DNA of 64,000 bases from Mobiluncus sp963511525 (lineage in GTDB: Bacteria; Actinomycetota; Actinomycetes; Actinomycetales; Actinomycetaceae): positions 24,412 through 88,411 of the forward strand of contig NZ_CAUPIY010000010.1 in NCBI RefSeq assembly GCF_963511525.1. The letters are read 5' to 3'. Each line of letters starts with the position of its first letter. Position 1 is the stretch's first letter. Positions 51,380-59,780 of the stretch are shown here, piece after piece. Both the position numbers and the translations under genes were made by a program. Under the pieces are notes generated by a model. It saw only the letters and a list, made by a program, of their open reading frames with translations, searched no databases and was not told the origin of the DNA.

Positions 51380-52020
51380 CGAAGCGAGTCTTAAAGCTGC
51401 CCGGAGACCGTCCCTCCCGCCTGGTGGTGCTGATTTCCGGGGACGGTTCTAATCTGCAAGCGCTCTCTGAAGCGACCGCGAACCCTGCTTACGGTGCGGA
51501 AATAGTCGGGGTTGTTTCCGACCGGGAGACTGCCGGGGGACTGCAGTGGGCGCAGTCACAAGGGATTCCCACCGCCGCGGTTTGTCTGGGAGACTTTCCC
51601 GACCGGGAAGCCTGGGACAGCGCGCTGACGGCAGCGGTACAGTCCTGGGACCCGGATTTAGTCGTCAGCGCCGGGTTCCTGAAAATTTTGGGTCCGAAAT
51701 TCTTAGCTCAATGGCCCTCTCACATCGTCAACACCCACAATTCGTTGCTGCCCTCTTTCGTGGGTATTCACGGGCCGCGCGATGCCCTCCGCGCCGGGGT
51801 GAAACTGGCGGGGGCCACGCTGTTCATAGTTGATCCCGGCATGGACACCGGCCCGATTTTGGCCCAGGTGGCGGTTCCCGTCCACGACGATGACGACCTG
51901 GAAACCTTGACCGAGAGAATCAAAGTCGCCGAACGCGCCCAGCTGGTCGACAGCGTGGGCCGGATGGTAGCGCACGGCTGGTGGATTGACGAAGTTCGTG
52001 CCGGTTTTGAAAGCGACTAG
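51376..52020 (+). CDS. purN: Phosphoribosylglycinamide formyltransferase 1
   Basis: A 214-residue PurN transferring a formyl group from 10-formyl-tetrahydrofolate to GAR. Motifs: LVVLISGDGSNLQALSEA, VVSAGFLKILGPKFLAQWPSHIVNTHNSLLPSFVGIHGPRDALRAGVKLAGATLF with catalytic Asn and His, and VDPGMDTGPILAQVAVPV with catalytic Asp. One difference from the norm is HNSLLPSF where HPSLLP(S/A)F is usual. ATG 51376 overlaps the upstream stop. Confidence 0.93.
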   Translation: MTKRVLKLPGDRPSRLVVLISGDGSNLQALSEATANPAYGAEIVGVVSDRETAGGLQWAQSQGIPTAAVCLGDFPDREAWDSALTAAVQSWDPDLVVSAGFLKILGPKFLAQWPSHIVNTHNSLLPSFVGIHGPRDALRAGVKLAGATLFIVDPGMDTGPILAQVAVPVHDDDDLETLTERIKVAERAQLVDSVGRMVAHGWWIDEVRAGFESD

Positions 52021-52135
52021 GATTGAACCGTGGGGTTTCTTTCCGCGCAACCGCGGTCGCGGCCCCGAAAGACACCCGAATAACTGTTGATTTTTAGACA
52101 AAAGCAATAACCCCAATTAAGGAAGGCAATACAAG

Positions 52136-53992
52136 GTGGCGGAAACGACAAATCGTAATCAGGAAACTCAGATTCCCATCAAGCGCGCGTTGGTCAGCGT
52201 GTGGGATAAAACCGGGCTGGAAGAGCTGGCGGCGGCTTTGGTCGAGGCCGGGGTGCAAATCATTTCCACCGGCTCCACCGCGAAAAAGATTGCGGCCGCG
52301 GGCTTTCCCGTCACCCCGGTAGAAGACGTGACGGGCTTTCCCGAATGCTTGGAGGGACGGGTCAAAACCCTGCACCCGCACATCCACGCCGGTATCCTCG
52401 CGGATCGGCGCAAACCTGACCACGTCAAGCAGCTGCAGGACCTGCAGGTCGAGCCCATCGACCTAGTGGTGTGCAACCTCTACCCGTTCGAGGACACGGT
52501 AGCCAGCGGCGCCGACTTCGACGCCTGCGTGGAACAGATTGACATCGGCGGGCCCTCCATGGTGCGCGCCGCGGCAAAGAACCACCCCTCGGTCGCGGTG
52601 GTCACCGCGCCTTTCATGTACCCCCACGTCATCGAGGCGGTCCAAAACGGCGGCTTTGACCTGCGGGAACGCCGAATTTTGGCGTCTCAGGCTTTCGCGC
52701 ATACCGCTGAATATGACGCGGCCATCGCCACTTGGTTCGATGACCAGATTACCCACTTTGCAATGGAGGCTATTGGGGCGGAACTCGACCCGGACGCCAC
52801 CGGGGATAACGGCGCGGACGCGCTGCCCGAATGGGTCGAGATGTCGGGGGACCGGGACACTTCCTTACGTTACGGGGAAAACCCGCACCAGGCCGCAGCC
52901 TTGTACATCGACATGGATGCGCTGGCGGCAAAGGTGGCCGAGGGCGGGCCGGACTCTGATTGTATGTGTCCCGAATGCGCTCCCCACCCGGATTTAGCCG
53001 ACGTGGCGCTGTGCGACAGTATCGGCGCTGATGAGACTATCGTGCCAGCTCCCGGTATTGCTAACGCGATTCAGCTGCACGGCAAGGAAATGTCGTTCAA
53101 CAACTACACGGACGGGGACGCGGCGATTCGCGCGGCTTATGACCACGCGGAGCCTTGCGTGGCGATTATCAAACATGCTAACCCCTGCGGCATCGCGGTA
53201 GCCGCTGATGTCGCCACCGCACACCGCAAAGCCCACGCCTGCGACCCGGTCAGTGCTTTCGGTGGGGTCATCGCGGTGAACCGTCCGGTGACGGTGGAGC
53301 TGGCGAAACAGATTGCCCCGATATTCACCGAGGTGGTGCTGGCTCCGTCTTATGAGCCGGGAGCTGTGAGCGCCTTGGCGGCAAAAAAGAACGTGCGGGT
53401 GCTTAAGGTCACTCCTCCCGATCGGGGAGCCTTGGAAATCCGCCAAATCAGCGGGGGCTACCTGGCCCAGCAGCGTGACGACGTGGCCGAGTCGGGCGAC
53501 CGGCCCGGCGGTTGGACCAAGGTGTGCGGTCCTGACGTTGACGAGGCGACCTTGCACGACCTGGAGTTCGCTTGGCAAACTATCCGCGCCACGAAATCTA
53601 ACGCTATCCTCCTGGCTCATGACGGGGCGACGGTTGGCATCGGCATGGGTCAGGTCAACCGGGTCGATTCCTGCAAGCTGGCGGTGGAACGCGCCAATAC
53701 CCTGGGCGGACGAGAAACCGGAGACGCGGCCGCGAGTGCTCAAAGCGATGTCGCCGGGGGCGCACGTGCCGACGACTTGGCGGTGGCAGCTCCTCCCGAG
53801 CGGGCGCGCGGCGCGGTCGCGGCGTCCGACGCGTTCTTCCCGTTCGCGGACGGCCCGCAAATCCTCATCGACGCGGGCGTGAAAGCTATCGTCCAGCCCG
53901 GCGGTTCTATTCGTGACCAGGAAACTATTGATGTCTGTGAAAAGGCCGGGGTCACGATGTTCACCACCGGGGTGCGTCACTTCTTCCACTAG
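52136..53992 (+). CDS. purH: Bifunctional AICAR formyltransferase/IMP cyclohydrolase, with inserts
   Basis: A 618-residue PurH carrying out the last two steps of IMP synthesis; typical homologues have about 520 residues. IMP cyclohydrolase (MGS-like) part: RALVSVWDKTGLEELAAALVEAGVQIISTGSTAKKI, VKTLHPHIHAGILADR, NLYPFEDTV. AICARFT part: LRYGENPHQAAALY, QLHGKEMSFNNYTDGDAA, IIKHANPCGIA, SAFGGVIAVNRPV. Two inserts explain the length: about 60 residues after ENPHQAAALY containing CMCPEC, and about 30 residues before GAVAASDAFFPFADG. GTG 52136 follows AAGGAAGG. Confidence 0.94.
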   Translation: MAETTNRNQETQIPIKRALVSVWDKTGLEELAAALVEAGVQIISTGSTAKKIAAAGFPVTPVEDVTGFPECLEGRVKTLHPHIHAGILADRRKPDHVKQLQDLQVEPIDLVVCNLYPFEDTVASGADFDACVEQIDIGGPSMVRAAAKNHPSVAVVTAPFMYPHVIEAVQNGGFDLRERRILASQAFAHTAEYDAAIATWFDDQITHFAMEAIGAELDPDATGDNGADALPEWVEMSGDRDTSLRYGENPHQAAALYIDMDALAAKVAEGGPDSDCMCPECAPHPDLADVALCDSIGADETIVPAPGIANAIQLHGKEMSFNNYTDGDAAIRAAYDHAEPCVAIIKHANPCGIAVAADVATAHRKAHACDPVSAFGGVIAVNRPVTVELAKQIAPIFTEVVLAPSYEPGAVSALAAKKNVRVLKVTPPDRGALEIRQISGGYLAQQRDDVAESGDRPGGWTKVCGPDVDEATLHDLEFAWQTIRATKSNAILLAHDGATVGIGMGQVNRVDSCKLAVERANTLGGRETGDAAASAQSDVAGGARADDLAVAAPPERARGAVAASDAFFPFADGPQILIDAGVKAIVQPGGSIRDQETIDVCEKAGVTMFTTGVRHFFH

Positions 53993-54000
53993 AGGCGTTT

Positions 54001-54036
54001 GGCGCGGCTGGTAATCCGGGGATTGCCGGTCGCGCC
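54001..54036 (+). terminator. Hairpin after purH
   Basis: A continuous 16-bp stem (outer GGCGCG/CGCGCC, inner AATC/GATT, three G-T pairs) with a 4-nt loop, starting 8 nt after the purH stop; no T-tract. Confidence 0.65.
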
Positions 54037-54080
54037 GCCCGTATAACCGTAACCGACCCGCAAACCGTCGAGGGATTCTT

Positions 54081-54443
54081 TTGAACACCCCAAACCCGTC
54101 GCAAACCCCTGAACCCGACACGCCGGACTGGCAGTCGCTGGATTCGGTGACGCCTGACCAGCCCACGGTGGTGCCCAACACGGCTCCGCATCCTTTCGAT
54201 GCCCCCAGCCGCGCCCAAGTGTTGCTGCTGGTGGTGGCGGTGGCGGTCCTGCTGGCGCTGTCTGTCATCGGATGGTGGCAAGCGGCGGTCTGGGGTTTAG
54301 TCGTAGTGCTGTTGGCGCTGGCGGGGTTTCGCCTGACTAACCGCCACGCCTGGACTCGGGCGCGCGGAACGGTCTTTGACGTGACGGTCCTGGTCGTGGC
54401 GGCGGTGGGGATTGCCCTGGTGATGCTGGTATTGCCCGAGTGA
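54081..54443 (+). CDS. Small membrane protein, DUF3017-like
   Basis: A 120-residue protein from TTG 54081 (GAGGG upstream). A Pro/Thr-rich N-terminus of about 45 residues is followed by three hydrophobic segments (VLLLVVAVAVLLALSVIGWW, VWGLVVVLLALAGF, VFDVTVLVVAAVGIALVMLVL) with RLTNRHAWTRARG between the second and third. Size and topology fit the actinobacterial DUF3017 family. Function unknown. Confidence 0.7.
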   Translation: MNTPNPSQTPEPDTPDWQSLDSVTPDQPTVVPNTAPHPFDAPSRAQVLLLVVAVAVLLALSVIGWWQAAVWGLVVVLLALAGFRLTNRHAWTRARGTVFDVTVLVVAAVGIALVMLVLPE

Positions 54444-54494
54444 ACTGCGATAACTCGGCAGTGGGAGAGTTCAGAAAGTTGGTAAGCTAACCCT

Positions 54495-56396
54495 ATGGCT
54501 GATGAAAAACGTAACAACCGCGACGAGATTACCAATCGGGCGCAAAACCCGATGGATAAGCCTGGTTGGGTGGAAGTAGACGGCGAGCGCTACTGGCATT
54601 GCCCGCGGTTGTTTACCGCTGAGAAACACCAAACTCTGCCTTGGACCCTGGCGGATCGGGTGCGTCGCCTGCCCAACGCGAAATTGCTGGACCGAAAGAC
54701 CGAGCTCGGCGGGTGGCGTTCGATGACGGCGGTGGAGTTCAACGAGGACGTTCATTCGGTAGCGCGCGGCTTGATTGGGATGGGTTTGCAGCCCGGGGAT
54801 CGGTTCTCTATCATGGGCCACACCTCGTATGACTGGATGCTGATGGAATACGCGGGATTTTGCGCCGGACTGGTGTTGGTTCCGATCTATGAGACGGATT
54901 CCGCCGAACAGATTGCGTGGATTTTAGAGGACGCCGACCCCGCTTTGGTGGTGTGCGAAACGAACGCGATGCGCCAGCTGGTCAGCTCGAAACGGGATTG
55001 CGGCCGCAGCCTGAAACACGTGTTGTGCCTGGAAGATTCGGCGGTGGTCAGGATTAAGAAGGCCGGTATGGACGTTCCTGATTTCCAGGTTGACGAGCGT
55101 TCCCGCGCGGTGACTATCGACGACGTGTCCACGATTGTGTACACCTCCGGGACTGCCGGAAAGCCCAAAGGTGTGGAAATCACGCACGGGAACTGGATGG
55201 AACTGCTGGCCAACGGGATGAAGTGGATGCCGGAAATCGCGGGGTATCCGTCCTCTCGGCTGCTGGTGTTCCTGCCGCTTGCTCACGTTTTGGCTCAATA
55301 CCTGCAGTTGATTCAAGTGTGGGGGGCGGGCACGCTGGGTCATGCTCCCAATATCCGCAACCTCATCACTGACCTGCAAGAGTTCGCTCCGTCCTACGTC
55401 ATGGTGGTGCCGCGGGTGCTGGAAAAGATTTACAACACGGCTCAGGTCCAAGCCCGGGCGCACCGGATTTCGCGCATTATGTTTTCACGGTCGGTGAAAG
55501 TTGCCGAAGCTTATTCGCGGGCTTTGGATACGGCAGAAGGGCCCAGCCGGCGGTTGCGGGCGCAGCGTTTGATGTATTCTCAACTGGTTTATCGCCGGAT
55601 TTTGTCTCTGTTTGGGCCGAATCTGAAGTTTGTGATTTGCGGCGGGGCGCCGTTGAGCGAAGAACTCGGGCACTTTTTCCGCGGCATCGGAATGCCGGTG
55701 TTGGAGGGCTACGGTTTGACCGAAACCTGCGCGCCGCTGTGCTTTAACAACATTAAGAACTACCGTATCGGCACGGTCGGGCCCGCGGTGGCGTCTACTG
55801 ACCTAAAGATTTCTCCCACCGGAGAGTTGCTGGCAAAGAGTCCGGCCATCTTCCATCGCTACCACAACAATCCGGAACAGACCGAGGCCGCTTTTGAAAA
55901 CGGCTGGTTTAAGACCGGCGATTTGGCCACCATTGATCAGGACGGTTTCGTCAGGATTACGGGACGTGCCAAGGACATCATCGTCACCGCCGGGGGAAAG
56001 AACGTGGCGCCCTCCGTGCTGGAAGATCCGCTGCGCCAGTATGCCCTGATTAACGAAGTGCTGGTGGTGGGCGAGGGCATGCCGTTCGTGTCCGCCCTGA
56101 TTACCTTGGATACGGATATGTTGCCGACCTGGCTTAAGAACCACGGGATGCCCACGATGGACGCGCTGACCGCCTCCAAGGATCCCCAGGTGTTGCAGGC
56201 CATTTCCCGAGCGGTGGAACGGGTCAACGCCCGCGTGTCTCGCGCCGAATCCATCCGCAAGTTTAAGGTCTTGCCGACCGCCTTTACCGTCGAAAACGGT
56301 CTGCTGACCCCGTCGATGAAGGTGAAGCGCAAGGAAGCGGCCGCGGCGTTTGCTGCCGAGATTGAGGAACTTTACGCCGACAAACTGGTGAAGTAA
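54495..56396 (+). CDS. fadD: Long-chain acyl-CoA synthetase (FadD15-like)
   Basis: A 633-residue AMP-forming enzyme activating fatty acids to acyl-CoA. Motifs: P-loop VDDVSTIVYTSGTAGKPKGVEITHGNW, FLPLAHVLAQYLQ, LKFVICGGAPLSEELGHFFRGIGMPVLEGYGLTETCAP, GWFKTGDLATIDQDGFVRITGRAKDIIVTAGGKNVAP and the C-terminal catalytic Lys region NGLLTPSMKVKRK. No Shine-Dalgarno-like sequence precedes ATG 54495; TAAGCT lies 7 nt upstream, so the mRNA may be leaderless. Confidence 0.94.
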   Translation: MADEKRNNRDEITNRAQNPMDKPGWVEVDGERYWHCPRLFTAEKHQTLPWTLADRVRRLPNAKLLDRKTELGGWRSMTAVEFNEDVHSVARGLIGMGLQPGDRFSIMGHTSYDWMLMEYAGFCAGLVLVPIYETDSAEQIAWILEDADPALVVCETNAMRQLVSSKRDCGRSLKHVLCLEDSAVVRIKKAGMDVPDFQVDERSRAVTIDDVSTIVYTSGTAGKPKGVEITHGNWMELLANGMKWMPEIAGYPSSRLLVFLPLAHVLAQYLQLIQVWGAGTLGHAPNIRNLITDLQEFAPSYVMVVPRVLEKIYNTAQVQARAHRISRIMFSRSVKVAEAYSRALDTAEGPSRRLRAQRLMYSQLVYRRILSLFGPNLKFVICGGAPLSEELGHFFRGIGMPVLEGYGLTETCAPLCFNNIKNYRIGTVGPAVASTDLKISPTGELLAKSPAIFHRYHNNPEQTEAAFENGWFKTGDLATIDQDGFVRITGRAKDIIVTAGGKNVAPSVLEDPLRQYALINEVLVVGEGMPFVSALITLDTDMLPTWLKNHGMPTMDALTASKDPQVLQAISRAVERVNARVSRAESIRKFKVLPTAFTVENGLLTPSMKVKRKEAAAAFAAEIEELYADKLVK

Positions 56397-56448
56397 GGCC
56401 GCCGGCCCGCCGCGGGAAAACCATAAACAACTTCAGGGAAAACTATCC

Positions 56449-56477
56449 TGGAAATTTATCTCGATATCGAGTAAAAT
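56449..56477 (+). promoter_or_regulatory. icd promoter with palindromic operator
   Basis: TGGAAA (56449-56454), a 17-nt spacer and TAAAAT (56472-56477) form a promoter about 50 nt before icd. The palindrome CTCGATATCGAG (56460-56471, perfect) fills the spacer and abuts the -10 box; flanks TTTAT/GTAAA extend it. This is a classical repressor position. Confidence 0.6.
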
Positions 56478-56526
56478 TTCGGTAGTGGCGATAAGCCCTA
56501 AAAATTGACCTCTACAAGGAGTAAAA

Positions 56527-57744
56527 ATGGCGAAAATCAAAGTGGAAAATCCGGTGGTCGAACTCGATGGCGATGAGATGACCCGCATTATTTGGCAACA
56601 GATTCGCGAAAAACTCATCTTGCCTTACCTGGATGTGGACCTGAAGTATTACGACTTGGGCATCGAAAATCGTGACAAGACCGAGGATCAGGTCACTGTC
56701 GATTCCGCCAATGCCATTAAGAAGTACGGGGTGGGCGTGAAGTGCGCAACCATCACTCCTGATGAGGCTCGCGTGGAGGAGTTCGGACTAAAGAAAATGT
56801 GGAAGTCCCCCAACGGCACTATCCGCAACATTCTGGGCGGGGTCATTTTCCGCGAACCCATCATCATGCAAAACGTACCCCGCTTGGTCAAAGGTTGGGA
56901 CAAGCCCATTGTGGTGGCGCGTCACGCGTTTGGCGACCAGTACAAGGCGACGGATTTTAAAGTTCCCGGTGCCGGCAAGGTCATGTTGAGCTGGGTGCCT
57001 GACGATGGCAGCAAGCCCATCGAGCACGAGGTCATTCACATGCCCGAGGCGGGCGGCGTCACCATGGGCATGTACAACTTCAACGATTCCATCCGCGATT
57101 TCGCCCACGCCTGCTTTAACTACGCTCTGGTACGGAAGTACCCGGTGTACCTGTCCACCAAGAACACGATTCTAAAAGCGTACGACGGCCAATTCAAAGA
57201 CATCTTCGCCGAAATCTATGAAACCGAATTCAAGGACAAGTTTGAGGCCGCCGGGTTGCTCTATGAACATCGGTTGATTGACGACATGGTCGCGAGCTCC
57301 CTGAAGTGGCACGGCGGCTACCTCTGGGCGTGCAAGAACTATGACGGTGACGTCCAGTCCGACACGGTGGCTCAGGGCTTCGGCTCACTAGGGTTGATGA
57401 CTTCCGTGCTGATGACCCCGGACGGGCGCACGGTTGAGGCCGAGGCGGCTCACGGCACGGTGACGCGCCACTACCGGGCTTGGCAGCGCGGGGAAAAGAC
57501 TTCCACCAACCCGATTGCCTCCATCTATGCGTGGACGCGCGGGCTGGCGCATCGTGGCAAGCTCGATAACACTCCGGCGGTCATTGAGTTCGCCGAGACC
57601 CTCGAGGATGTCATTGTGAAGACTGTCGAGGGCGGTCAGATGACCAAGGACCTGGCGCTGTTGGTCGGCGGGGACACCCCCTGGTTGACCAGCGACGACT
57701 TTATGAATGCGTTGGATGAGAATCTGCAGGCTCGCTTGAGCTAG
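56527..57744 (+). CDS. icd: NADP-dependent isocitrate dehydrogenase
   Basis: A 405-residue homodimeric, eukaryote-like NADP-IDH of the TCA cycle. Motifs: PVVELDGDEMTRIIW, the substrate Ser region MWKSPNGTIRNILGGVIFREPI, VVARHAFGDQYKATD, YPVYLSTKNTILKAYDGQFKDIFAEIYE, IDDMVASSLKWHGGYLWACKNYDGDVQSD and AHGTVTRHYRAWQRGEKTSTNPIASI. AAGGAG precedes ATG 56527. Its last 44 nt overlap the convergent pilin gene on the other strand. Confidence 0.97.
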   Translation: MAKIKVENPVVELDGDEMTRIIWQQIREKLILPYLDVDLKYYDLGIENRDKTEDQVTVDSANAIKKYGVGVKCATITPDEARVEEFGLKKMWKSPNGTIRNILGGVIFREPIIMQNVPRLVKGWDKPIVVARHAFGDQYKATDFKVPGAGKVMLSWVPDDGSKPIEHEVIHMPEAGGVTMGMYNFNDSIRDFAHACFNYALVRKYPVYLSTKNTILKAYDGQFKDIFAEIYETEFKDKFEAAGLLYEHRLIDDMVASSLKWHGGYLWACKNYDGDVQSDTVAQGFGSLGLMTSVLMTPDGRTVEAEAAHGTVTRHYRAWQRGEKTSTNPIASIYAWTRGLAHRGKLDNTPAVIEFAETLEDVIVKTVEGGQMTKDLALLVGGDTPWLTSDDFMNALDENLQARLS

Positions 57745-58768
57745 AGCGCCGGCGCATCAGCACCAACCCCACCACAATCAGCCCGGCGCTCAGCGTCACG
57801 GCTCCGGCAACCTGCACCCCGGTTCTCGCCAGGGCGTCAGCGACTCTGGAGGGCAGGGAGTGGTTCGGCGGGGTCAGTCCCCATTCTTCCCACACGCCCG
57901 CCACGCGCGGGTCGTCCGGGTTGGGAATGTAGCTGTTCGTTTTCGGATCGTAAATCCAGCCGGGAATGTCATAAGGGTCGGTGACCCGGTTCGGGTCCAC
58001 CCCTTTCGGCAACGGCGGTAGCGGCTTCTCAGAAGGGGTCGGGGTAGCGCTGGGTTTTGGGCTCTGGCTGGGCGTGGCGCTCGGGCTGGGCGTGGCGCTC
58101 TTGCTGGGGAGGGGAGTCGGTCCGGGCGCGGGGATATATCCGGGAAGGATCGGGCCGCCCCCGGTGTTCCCTCCCGGTTTGGGTGTTGTGGTCGCGACGG
58201 GTTTCGGTACCAGCGCCAGCCCGTATCCCCACTTGGCGGTCCCGGACGACGTATCCCCATAGGGCAGGGTCACCAGGGAGGGGTAAAACTTGAGGTAGTT
58301 GGCGGTTGGCGTGCTTGGTGGGGTGGACTCGATGAGGTACATTCCCAGCGCTAGATTGCTGAACTTCACCACGCCGGCATTGTTCGTGGTGCCGGTGGAC
58401 ACCGGGGTCAGCCCTTTAGCCCGCGCCGCGGTGACGCTCATTGTTGCTAACTTGGTGTAATCCACCCCTGCGCCCGTGGTGGCGACACCGTCCACTTTCG
58501 AAATCTTTACGGTGTAGTTTGCTGTAGACCCGTTGGGTACGGTCGGTATTTGCGGGTCATCGTTGGGGTTCTTGCGGGTCAGGCGCACTTCCAGTGTGCC
58601 CGGATAATTGGAGTTGATAGCATCCACATTGAGAGTCGCGGTATCACCGGTGATGGCGTGAATATTGTCCTCTTCGCTGCTGGCCAGGGCGGGCGCCGCA
58701 CCCAGGCTGAGAGTCAGCGCAAAACCTGCCCCCAGCGCGGCCAGGCGCATTCTCAGTTTCGTTTCCAT
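57701..58768 (-). CDS. Sortase-anchored pilin with LARTG signal
   Basis: About 355 residues from ATG 58768 (GGGAGATGAAG upstream). Signal peptide ending ALAS; a single SpaA/FimA-type pilin domain (about 30-200) with E-box-like LALGMYLIESTPPS; then a Pro/Ser/Thr stalk with near-repeats of SATPSP. The wall-sorting signal is LARTG (variant LPXTG), a hydrophobic span and RRR. The 3' 44 nt run into the icd 3' end; the reading frame there encodes the charged tail after the sorting signal. Its start overlaps the sortase gene end by 16 nt. Probably a minor or base pilin. Confidence 0.85.
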   Translation of the reverse strand: METKLRMRLAALGAGFALTLSLGAAPALASSEEDNIHAITGDTATLNVDAINSNYPGTLEVRLTRKNPNDDPQIPTVPNGSTANYTVKISKVDGVATTGAGVDYTKLATMSVTAARAKGLTPVSTGTTNNAGVVKFSNLALGMYLIESTPPSTPTANYLKFYPSLVTLPYGDTSSGTAKWGYGLALVPKPVATTTPKPGGNTGGGPILPGYIPAPGPTPLPSKSATPSPSATPSQSPKPSATPTPSEKPLPPLPKGVDPNRVTDPYDIPGWIYDPKTNSYIPNPDDPRVAGVWEEWGLTPPNHSLPSRVADALARTGVQVAGAVTLSAGLIVVGLVLMRRRSSSSEPADSHPTHS

Positions 58769-59724
58769 GACTTCATCTCCCTGGGTTTTTCCGTTTCGCC
58801 AGGCGCATCGCCTTTGAAGTTTTCGTTTCGCCGCCGGCGCCGTTGGCCCCACACCCACACTATTGCCAGCACTGCGGCCGCCGCGGCGATAGCGACCAGC
58901 ACCCACATCCACCAGGACACGACCTGCAGCGGAGCTTGCACAGCGGGGAAGTCCTCGGGGGGCAGGGTGGTGCGTTCCCCGGTGACCAGCAGGCGGTGGG
59001 AGTTGATGCCATAAGGAGTGCAGGTCAGGACCGTCAGCAGGTCTCGTCCGCCCTCGACTTTGAGGGTTTTCACTTCGTCAGGTTTCACGACTCGAATGTC
59101 GTAAACCCGGTAAGCCATCTTGCGTCCCATCACGTCCAGGAACATCAAATCGCCTTTTTCCACGTCCACCAGGTGGTCGAGCAGGGTCGCGGTGGGCAGT
59201 CCGGTGTGTCCGGTCAGCACGGCGTGGGTGTCATTCCCACCCACCGGCAGGGACGAACCGTAGAGGTGGCCAATCCCGCGCTCCAGGGTCTCCACTTCGG
59301 AACCGTGATAAATCGGCAGGTCGACCCGCGCTTTGGGAATAATCAAGCGTCCCATTTCGGGCAGCAGGTCCAGCTGGTGCAGATACCCCTGATAGGGATA
59401 GTTGTTCTTTGACACGCGCGCCATCCACGGGTCCAGCACGGGAATGCCGGGAATGCTCCGGTTGTATTCTTCGGCTTTGGCGAGCATTTCGTCCAGGGCT
59501 TCGGGTCGGCTCTGTTCTATCTGTTCGCTGTAGGCCAAGGTGTGGCGGCGTTGTTCATAGTTGTTGAGGTTTGTGGCCACCACCGGGTAGAGCAGTACCC
59601 CTATCCCAATGATGGTCAACAGCACAGGAATCCACAGGCGGGGGCGTGAGTCGACGACATTGATGTGCTTCGGCGCGTTCGCGACTGAGCGTGGCACCAA
59701 CACTACAGAGTTCTTTCCGCTCAC
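58753..59724 (-). CDS. srtC: Class C pilin sortase
   Basis: A 323-residue pilin-polymerising transpeptidase with membrane spans at both ends (about 30-50 and 270-292). Lid motif VLDPW (about 95-100), catalytic His in AVLTGHTGLP, catalytic Cys in LLTVLTCTPYGINSHRLLVTG and the Arg of SHRLLV. The tail (QRRRRRNENF...) is basic. GTG 59724 is preceded by a strong AAAGGAGGGG. It lies between two pilin genes, the standard pilus island order. Confidence 0.95.
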   Translation of the reverse strand: MSGKNSVVLVPRSVANAPKHINVVDSRPRLWIPVLLTIIGIGVLLYPVVATNLNNYEQRRHTLAYSEQIEQSRPEALDEMLAKAEEYNRSIPGIPVLDPWMARVSKNNYPYQGYLHQLDLLPEMGRLIIPKARVDLPIYHGSEVETLERGIGHLYGSSLPVGGNDTHAVLTGHTGLPTATLLDHLVDVEKGDLMFLDVMGRKMAYRVYDIRVVKPDEVKTLKVEGGRDLLTVLTCTPYGINSHRLLVTGERTTLPPEDFPAVQAPLQVVSWWMWVLVAIAAAAAVLAIVWVWGQRRRRRNENFKGDAPGETEKPREMKSWKRN

Positions 59725-59780
59725 GTTATTCCCCTCCTTTCGGTTAGTTGAGATTATCCCGGTACTGCGGGTGAGTGCGC

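Noticed and set aside
52994..54535. A 513-residue open frame on the minus strand across purH and the small membrane gene
   Set aside because: It covers two well-supported plus-strand genes, has low-complexity translation and no recognisable domain.
58068..58100. An 18-bp tandem repeat in the LARTG pilin gene
   Set aside because: It encodes repeated SATPSP units of an ordinary Pro/Ser stalk, so it needs no separate explanation.
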